Positions 59,342 through 64,000 of a stretch of 64,000 nucleotides of DNA are shown here, piece after piece. Source of the stretch: Leclercia sp. AS011 (lineage in GTDB: Bacteria; Pseudomonadota; Gammaproteobacteria; Enterobacterales; Enterobacteriaceae); assembly GCF_037152535.1 (NCBI RefSeq), contig NZ_JBBCMA010000001.1, positions 1,178,001 to 1,242,000 on the forward strand, in the 5' to 3' direction. The position numbers and the translations under genes are program-made. The notes under the pieces are model-generated. The model was not told the origin of the DNA and made no database searches. It saw only the letters and a program-made list of their open reading frames with translations. Every line of letters starts with the position of its first letter. The first letter of the stretch is position 1.

Positions 59342-60598
59342 ATGAATACACCTGATAAAAACCTTCGCGCCTTTCACTTTTCCGCCTTTCGCTATCTGTT
59401 TGCCGCCCGGTTTCTTACCGTGCTGGGCAACGGTATTGCCCCCATCGCGCTGGCGTTTGCTGTGCTGGATATTGGGGGATCGGTCTCCGACCTCGGGATC
59501 GTTGTTGCCTCCCGGTCGATCTTCAACGTGCTGTTTCTGCTGCTGGGCGGGGTGCTAGCGGATCGCTATTCCCGCAGCAAGGTATTGGTGTCTTCTTCGC
59601 TGGTGGCGGCCATTTCGCAGGCGATTGTGGCCTGGTCGGTGCTGGACGGTTCCGCCACGGTAATCTGGCTGGCCTTGCTCGGGGCGCTGAATGGGGCCGC
59701 CGCCGGGATTGCGTTACCGGCCTCCTCAGCGCTCATTCCCCAGACGGTACCCGCGCAAAAGCTGCGCTCAGCCAACGCCTTTCTCCAGGCCGGTATTTAC
59801 GGCGGGACGGTGATTGGCGCTTCCCTGGGCGGTATTCTCATCAGCGCCGTCGGTCCCGGCTGGGGGCTGGCCATTGATGCGCTGGGCTTCGCCGTCGCGG
59901 CACCACTCTATTATTTAATTCGCGTTTCGCCCCGCGAAACAGGAACATCCCAAAGCAATATGCTGCAGGATCTGAAAGAGGGGTGGAAAGAGTTCGTCAG
60001 CCGCTCCTGGGTGTGGGCTATCGTGGTGCAGTTCACCATCATTAATGCGGCCTTCAGCGGCGTGATGATGGTACTCGGGCCGGTGATTGCGGATGCCTCC
60101 TTTGGGCGCGCACACTGGGGGATGATCATTGCGGCCCAGAGCCTTGGGCTGATCGTGGGCTCCTCCCTCGCGCTGCGCTGGCGTCCGCGCCGCGACCTCT
60201 TTATCGGGGTGCTGCTGGTGTCGTTTTGTGCCTTACCTCCTTTCATGCTCAGCCAGCTTGCGGCCACCCCGTGGCTGATGGCCGCGTTCTTTATCGCTGG
60301 CGTGACCTTTGGTCTGTTTGGTGTCGCCTGGGCCCAGTCGCTGCAAACCCACATTCCGCAGGACAAGCTGGCCCGCGTCTATGCCTGGGATGCGGTGGGA
60401 TCCTTTGTCGCCATTCCCTTCGGAGAGCTTATCGCGGGCCCGCTGGCGATTGAGTACGGCACCCACAACGTGCTACTGGTATCCGCCGCTGCGGTGGTGA
60501 TCGCCACGGCGGGGGCGAGCCTGGTACCGTCGATTCGCCGGCTGGAGAGCGGTTTTCAGGTGACATCGCACACTATTGCTCAGCGCGATCGGGTTTGA
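59342..60598 (+). CDS. MFS transporter (EntS/macrolide-efflux-like group)
   Basis: A 418-residue, 12-helix MFS protein: FRYLFAARFLTVLGNGIAPIALAFAVLDIGGSVSDLGIVVASRSIFNVLFLLLGGVLADRYSRSKVLVSSSL resembles the Mef/EntS-type exporter group. The substrate is unknown. The ATG at 59342 is preferred to an open frame reaching 59024, because that upstream part crosses REP sequence. The ribosome site is weak. Confidence 0.8.
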   Translation: MNTPDKNLRAFHFSAFRYLFAARFLTVLGNGIAPIALAFAVLDIGGSVSDLGIVVASRSIFNVLFLLLGGVLADRYSRSKVLVSSSLVAAISQAIVAWSVLDGSATVIWLALLGALNGAAAGIALPASSALIPQTVPAQKLRSANAFLQAGIYGGTVIGASLGGILISAVGPGWGLAIDALGFAVAAPLYYLIRVSPRETGTSQSNMLQDLKEGWKEFVSRSWVWAIVVQFTIINAAFSGVMMVLGPVIADASFGRAHWGMIIAAQSLGLIVGSSLALRWRPRRDLFIGVLLVSFCALPPFMLSQLAATPWLMAAFFIAGVTFGLFGVAWAQSLQTHIPQDKLARVYAWDAVGSFVAIPFGELIAGPLAIEYGTHNVLLVSAAAVVIATAGASLVPSIRRLESGFQVTSHTIAQRDRV

Positions 60599-60622
60599 TA
60601 AAACGAAGAAACGAGTCATTCG

Positions 60623-61330
60623 ATGATGAACAGGCAGATGATTTCCAGTCACGCTTTCCAGGTACCGTTTCAGGGCAAATTGATTTCTGCTGAAAGCACA
60701 TTCGGTCTCAATGGCCATGTGCTGATGCTTCATGGCGGCGGTAAAGACCGAACCGTTTTCTATAAATATCGTGCGCTTCTGGATACGTTAGGCTTTGGAA
60801 CGACGCTATTTGACTTTGTCGGTCATGGTGAGACGGGAGGTGATTTGCATGAATCCTCCCTTTGTAGCCGTACGGCACAGGCAGAGGCGGTGATTGCGTT
60901 TCAGAGGCTGGCTGTCACGGGTTGTATAGGCGTTAGTATGGGAGCCTATAATGCGCTTCAACTGAGTAAAACAGTTCAGTTTCACTCCCTCATTCTTATG
61001 GTTCCCGGCGTCTACGCAACGCCAGCCTACGAGGTTAACTTTGGTCCTGAGTTTTCTGCCATCATCCGCAAAGAGAGAAGCTGGGCGCAAACCGATGCAT
61101 GGGGTATCGCTGCCGAATTTACCGGTAATATGCTGATTATTGCTGCCGAAAATGATGTCATTATTCCCGCTGAAATACCGGAAAGATTATTCTCCTCAGC
61201 AAACTGCTGCCGCCAAAAGAAGCTGCTCGTCATTCCTGGCGCGGATCACAATAGTGTCTGGCAAAATGTAATGCTGTCAGACTCCCTGCACGAAGAAATG
61301 CGTTCAGCTATTAAGCAATGTTTATCCTGA
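60623..61330 (+). CDS. Alpha/beta hydrolase
   Basis: A 235-residue alpha/beta-hydrolase fold protein. Oxyanion segment MLHGGGKDR, nucleophile elbow G-V-S-M-G-A (Ser near residue 104), acid in AAENDVIIP and histidine in GADHNSVW. It lacks a signal peptide. Base composition is more AT-rich than its neighbours and the codon use is less biased, hinting at later acquisition. It lies 24 bp after the MFS gene on the same strand, so co-transcription is possible. Substrate unknown. Confidence 0.75.
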   Translation: MMNRQMISSHAFQVPFQGKLISAESTFGLNGHVLMLHGGGKDRTVFYKYRALLDTLGFGTTLFDFVGHGETGGDLHESSLCSRTAQAEAVIAFQRLAVTGCIGVSMGAYNALQLSKTVQFHSLILMVPGVYATPAYEVNFGPEFSAIIRKERSWAQTDAWGIAAEFTGNMLIIAAENDVIIPAEIPERLFSSANCCRQKKLLVIPGADHNSVWQNVMLSDSLHEEMRSAIKQCLS

Positions 61331-61360
61331 TCTTCCCCTGCCACAGGACAGGGGATAATC

Positions 61361-61392
61361 CGTAGGCCGGGCAAGCGAAGCGCCACCGGCAA
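61361..61392. repeat. REP element
   Basis: CGTAGGCCGGGCAAGCGAAG followed by CGCCACCGGC, between the convergent hydrolase and digH genes. A short GC hairpin (CCCCTG/CAGGGG, 61335-61354) lies just before it and may help terminate the hydrolase transcript. Confidence 0.78.
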
Positions 61393-61405
61393 TCATGGGC
61401 AGAAG

Positions 61406-62746
61406 CTACGATCCCCAGCGGGTTCTCAGATACCGCACCGCTTCCTGAGCCTGGGGCTGATTCAGGTTGTTCTCACGGAACAGGATCGTGCCGTCGATTT
61501 GCGGTTCGGATTCATTCAGGTCGAGCTGCTTTTTCAGCTCCGGCACGCCGCCTTGCACCGTCCAGTCGGGCTCTTTGCTTGAGGGTTCGCCCACCTTATA
61601 GAGCGCGACGCCGATATAGAGTCGCGTATGGGTAGGCTTCACCACGCCAGCCCACCATTTCGCCAGCACGTCATAGCGCGCCGCATCGCGGGAGAACGGC
61701 CAGTAGATCTGCGGAGCGATATAGTCCAGCAAACCCTGCTGCACCCAGCGACGGGTATCGGCAAAGGACTCGTCGTAAGCCGCCGCGCCCCGGGTGTCGG
61801 ACCCGGCCGGATCGTGGGAGCGGTTACGCCAGACGCCAGCCGGGCTGACGCCAAACTCGACGTTGGGGTTGATCTGCTTGATGGTGCGCGACACCTGGGC
61901 AATCAGCTGCTGGGTATTATCGCGCCGCCAGTCGGCCTTTGAGGCAAAACCTTGCCCGTACTGCCGCCAGGTCTGGCTGTCATTCAGCGTCGAGCCGGGG
62001 GATTCCGCATAGAAGTAGTCATCAAACTGCACGCCATCCACCGGATAGCGCGACACCACTTCAGCCACGATGCTGGTGATCCACTCCCTGGCTTCCGGAA
62101 TGCCTGGATCGAGGACATAGCGATCGCCTGCGGTGCGGATCCACTCCCGATGCAGAACAAACACGCTCGGCGGATTAAGCGACAGGGTGCGGTTCAGCTC
62201 GGCGACCGTGCCGGGTTTAGTGTTAGTCGAGACGCGATAAGGGTTAAACCAGGCGTGGACCTTCATTCCGCGCTTGTGCGCTTCATCGAGCATAAACTGC
62301 AGCGGGTCGTAGCCGGGATCCTCCCCAATTTTGCCGGTCAGCATATCCGACCATGGCAAAATCTTCGATGGCCACAGGGCGGTGCCGTCCGGTTTGACCT
62401 GGAAGAACACGGTGTTGATCCCGAGGCTTTTCAGGTTATCCAGCTTATCGGTCAGGGCCTTTTGCTGCATGGCGATCCGCGATGCGGCAGGACGACCGTT
62501 CACCGACGCCAGAGGGGGCCAGTCGAGACGAGAGACCGTCGTCAGCCAGACGCCGCGCACCGGTTCATGGCGCGCACTTTTATCCGGTAGCGGATGTTTC
62601 GCCACCGGCGGAAGCGGGGTGACCAGCGATTTGGGCGGCGTAGAGCTGCAACTGACCAGCAATAGTGCCCAGGCGATCAGAGCGCCGGAGCGTTTAAGGT
62701 GAGTGGCAAGCTGAGAATGACGTGAGCAGGCGATGATAGACTCCAT
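61406..62746 (-). CDS. digH: Divisome-associated glycosyl hydrolase lipoprotein DigH (YddW)
   Basis: A 446-residue GHL10-family lipoprotein close to E. coli DigH/YddW, which binds and cleaves denuded peptidoglycan at the septum. Lipobox ALLLVSC (Cys near residue 33); then RGVWLTTVSRLDWPPL, GINTVFFQVKPDGTALWPSKILPWSDMLTGKIGEDPGYDPLQFMLDEAHKRGMKVHAWFNPYRVS, VDGVQFDDYFYAESPGSTLND and DYIAPQIYWPFSRDAARYDVLAKWW match E. coli from memory. Outer-membrane anchoring is predicted. Confidence 0.93.
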   Translation of the reverse strand: MESIIACSRHSQLATHLKRSGALIAWALLLVSCSSTPPKSLVTPLPPVAKHPLPDKSARHEPVRGVWLTTVSRLDWPPLASVNGRPAASRIAMQQKALTDKLDNLKSLGINTVFFQVKPDGTALWPSKILPWSDMLTGKIGEDPGYDPLQFMLDEAHKRGMKVHAWFNPYRVSTNTKPGTVAELNRTLSLNPPSVFVLHREWIRTAGDRYVLDPGIPEAREWITSIVAEVVSRYPVDGVQFDDYFYAESPGSTLNDSQTWRQYGQGFASKADWRRDNTQQLIAQVSRTIKQINPNVEFGVSPAGVWRNRSHDPAGSDTRGAAAYDESFADTRRWVQQGLLDYIAPQIYWPFSRDAARYDVLAKWWAGVVKPTHTRLYIGVALYKVGEPSSKEPDWTVQGGVPELKKQLDLNESEPQIDGTILFRENNLNQPQAQEAVRYLRTRWGS

Positions 62747-62816
62747 TTATACAGACGCCGGGAACATTTATTCTCGTTCTATTCGCAGGTAAGTCAATTC
62801 TTAACGGTTATTGCAA

Positions 62817-63353
62817 CTATGCCATCAGCCGATAGTGCGACTGCACCAGACCCGACGGGAAGCTGCGGCTTGATAACAACCTCAAATCGATATCCTGGGG
62901 CAGGGATCCGAACAGCGGTTTTCCTGAACCGAGCAGGACCGGAACGGTAGTGATCACCATATCGGCGACCAGGCCTTCGCGCAGAAACGACTGGATCACT
63001 TGCCCACCATCGATATAGACGCGCTGTACGTTCTGCGCTGCCAGGTCATTAAGTACTTCCTTTGGCGTATTGCGCGAGAACTGCACTTTGCCCTTCAGCG
63101 CCTCGGGCACCGGGGTATCGGCCAGCTGTCGGGAGAGCACCAGCACGGGCCGGTCGTAAGGCCATTCCTCAAAGGTCAGCACCTTCTCATAGCTCCCTCG
63201 GCCCATAACGATCCACTCTTTGTCCGCGATGAACGCCGTATAGCCATGATCTTCGCTCGGATCATCGCGCTGCAACAGCCAGCCGTTATCGCCATCCTGT
63301 CGGGCGATGTAACCATCAAGGCTGACCGCAATAAAAACGTGTGTGGTAATCAT
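62817..63353 (-). CDS. Dihydrofolate-reductase-like (RibD C-terminal domain) protein
   Basis: A 178-residue protein with the DHFR-like fold of the RibD C-terminal family: TTHVFIAVSLDGYIARQDGDNGWL, EWIVMGRGSYEKVLTFEEWPYDRPVLVLSR and VQRVYIDGGQVIQSFLREGLVADMVITTVPVLLGSGKPLFG. It probably binds NADPH; the substrate is unknown and it is unlikely to be the housekeeping FolA. GGAGCAG precedes ATG 63353. Confidence 0.83.
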   Translation of the reverse strand: MITTHVFIAVSLDGYIARQDGDNGWLLQRDDPSEDHGYTAFIADKEWIVMGRGSYEKVLTFEEWPYDRPVLVLSRQLADTPVPEALKGKVQFSRNTPKEVLNDLAAQNVQRVYIDGGQVIQSFLREGLVADMVITTVPVLLGSGKPLFGSLPQDIDLRLLSSRSFPSGLVQSHYRLMA

Positions 63354-63451
63354 TAGCTGCTCCGTATTCAGATTGCATAGTGCAAACTCCCGAGACGCTG
63401 CAGTATAACACCTGGGGCTTCAGGCTATTTAGCGGGAAAATTCGCTAATTG

Positions 63452-64000
63452 TTACTGCCTCAGGATCTGCTCCAGCGTGGCACCGATCGCCAGAATTTGC
63501 GCATCGCTGCCCGGCAAACCGTCTATCTCAATTCCCACCGGCAGCCCGCTGGTGGCACCCAACCCGACCGGCAGGGTCAGGCCCGGCAGTCGTGAGTTGC
63601 TGCCGGGATCCACATTGCGGATCAATCGGACAAAGTTTTCCCCTGAACTCACCTCGTCATTCGCCAGCGGGGCGACCACCGGTGAGGTGGGGAAGATCAG
63701 TCCGTCGAGCTGGTGGTCGTGGAACGTCTGTTCGTAGAGTGCCAGCAGTCGGCCAATGCCCTGCGAAACCGCCGCTTGGTACAGCGGCGCCAGCGGGACG
63801 GGGTTCCCGCTGCTGTCCGGGATCAGGCCCGGCACAATAGCGTGCTCAAAAATGGCGCGCACATCCGGGCTGGCGATGTGCTGCACGATATCCTCCAGCG
63901 TCAGCCCGGTTTCATGCGCCTGCAGATAGTCGATCAAATCGTGCTTGCCTTCGTGCATCACCACCGGGAAGGAGACAGCGGCGTTGGCCGCTTCAAGCCC
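63452..64000 (-). CDS. Amidase family protein, C-terminal part (gene cut by window edge)
   Basis: The frame is open from base 64000 to the stop at 63452 (182 residues, first seen GLEAANAAVSFP). It is the C-terminal section of an amidase-signature (GatA-like) enzyme: LDGLIFPTSPVVAPLANDE, RNVDPGSNSRLPGLTLPVGLGATSGLPVGIEIDGLPGSDAQILAIGATLEQIL. The Ser-Ser-Lys catalytic region would lie upstream, outside the window, so activity cannot be judged. A V-V-M start inside the frame is not the true start. Confidence 0.85.
   Translation of the reverse strand, partial: GLEAANAAVSFPVVMHEGKHDLIDYLQAHETGLTLEDIVQHIASPDVRAIFEHAIVPGLIPDSSGNPVPLAPLYQAAVSQGIGRLLALYEQTFHDHQLDGLIFPTSPVVAPLANDEVSSGENFVRLIRNVDPGSNSRLPGLTLPVGLGATSGLPVGIEIDGLPGSDAQILAIGATLEQILRQ

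Noticed and set aside
1..64000. CRISPR array, prophage or integrative element
   Set aside because: No regularly spaced direct repeats, cas genes, phage structural genes, integrases or tRNA genes were found; the short repeats are REP/BIME palindromes.

Overview
The window is a 64 kb chromosomal segment of a motile enteric bacterium, most likely Enterobacter or a close relative such as Lelliottia, Leclercia or Kosakonia. This rests on near-E. coli-identical core proteins (FdnGHI, AdhP, MaeA, Sra, Bdm, OsmC, YddG, NarU, DigH), many REP/BIME palindromes in the intergenic gaps, and genes usual in Klebsiella/Enterobacter but absent from E. coli K-12 (smvRA, treZY, the KPN_01854-type operon, a BLUF-EAL protein). 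No rRNA, tRNA, CRISPR array or prophage was seen.

Layout. (1) 1-5.7 kb: start of narZ (cut by the left edge), narU and the divergent smvR/smvA efflux pair. (2) 5.7-14.2 kb: a HigBA-like toxin-antitoxin pair between two REPs, then a seven-gene minus-strand operon (branched-chain-amino-acid-type ABC importer, a thiazoline-carboxylate hydrolase-like protein, an M20 carbamoylase) with a divergent LysR regulator. (3) 14.2-20 kb: yddG and the selenoprotein operon fdnGHI with recognisable NarL and FNR sites. (4) 20-36.4 kb, accessory: ccdAB with an interrupted toxin gene, PPK2 kinase, a membrane-anchored PstS-like protein, araJ, an IS481-family element inside a REP, a TetR/oxidoreductase pair, a peptide-type ABC importer operon with a luciferase-like monooxygenase, and a divergent Rrf2/NDH-2-like pair. 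(5) 36.4-46.2 kb: adhP, a Pho-box-controlled periplasmic pyrophosphatase, an ABC-F ATPase preceded by a leader peptide and hairpin, an MFS pump, yajD, a structured multi-hairpin element, then maeA-sra-bdm-osmC. (6) 46.2-52 kb: LysR/SDR pair, alginate lyase, BLUF-EAL phosphodiesterase and a chemoreceptor with a FliA-type promoter. (7) 52-64 kb: treZ-treY-glgX operon (trehalose from glycogen), small genes, an MFS pump, digH, a DHFR-like protein and the end of an amidase gene cut by the right edge.

The backbone order narZ-narU ... yddG-fdnGHI ... adhP ... maeA-sra-bdm ... osmC matches E. coli K-12; accessory modules fill the gaps. Nitrate reductase Z and formate dehydrogenase N could together form an anaerobic formate-to-nitrate chain. 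Phosphate (PPK2, PstS-like, secreted PPase), osmotic stress (osmC, bdm, treZYX) and surface behaviour (alginate lyase, BLUF-EAL, chemoreceptor) are other recurring themes. The least explained features are the ABC-F leader (40184-40280), the GGGA-loop hairpin element (42241-42515) and the two uptake/catabolic operons of unknown substrate.
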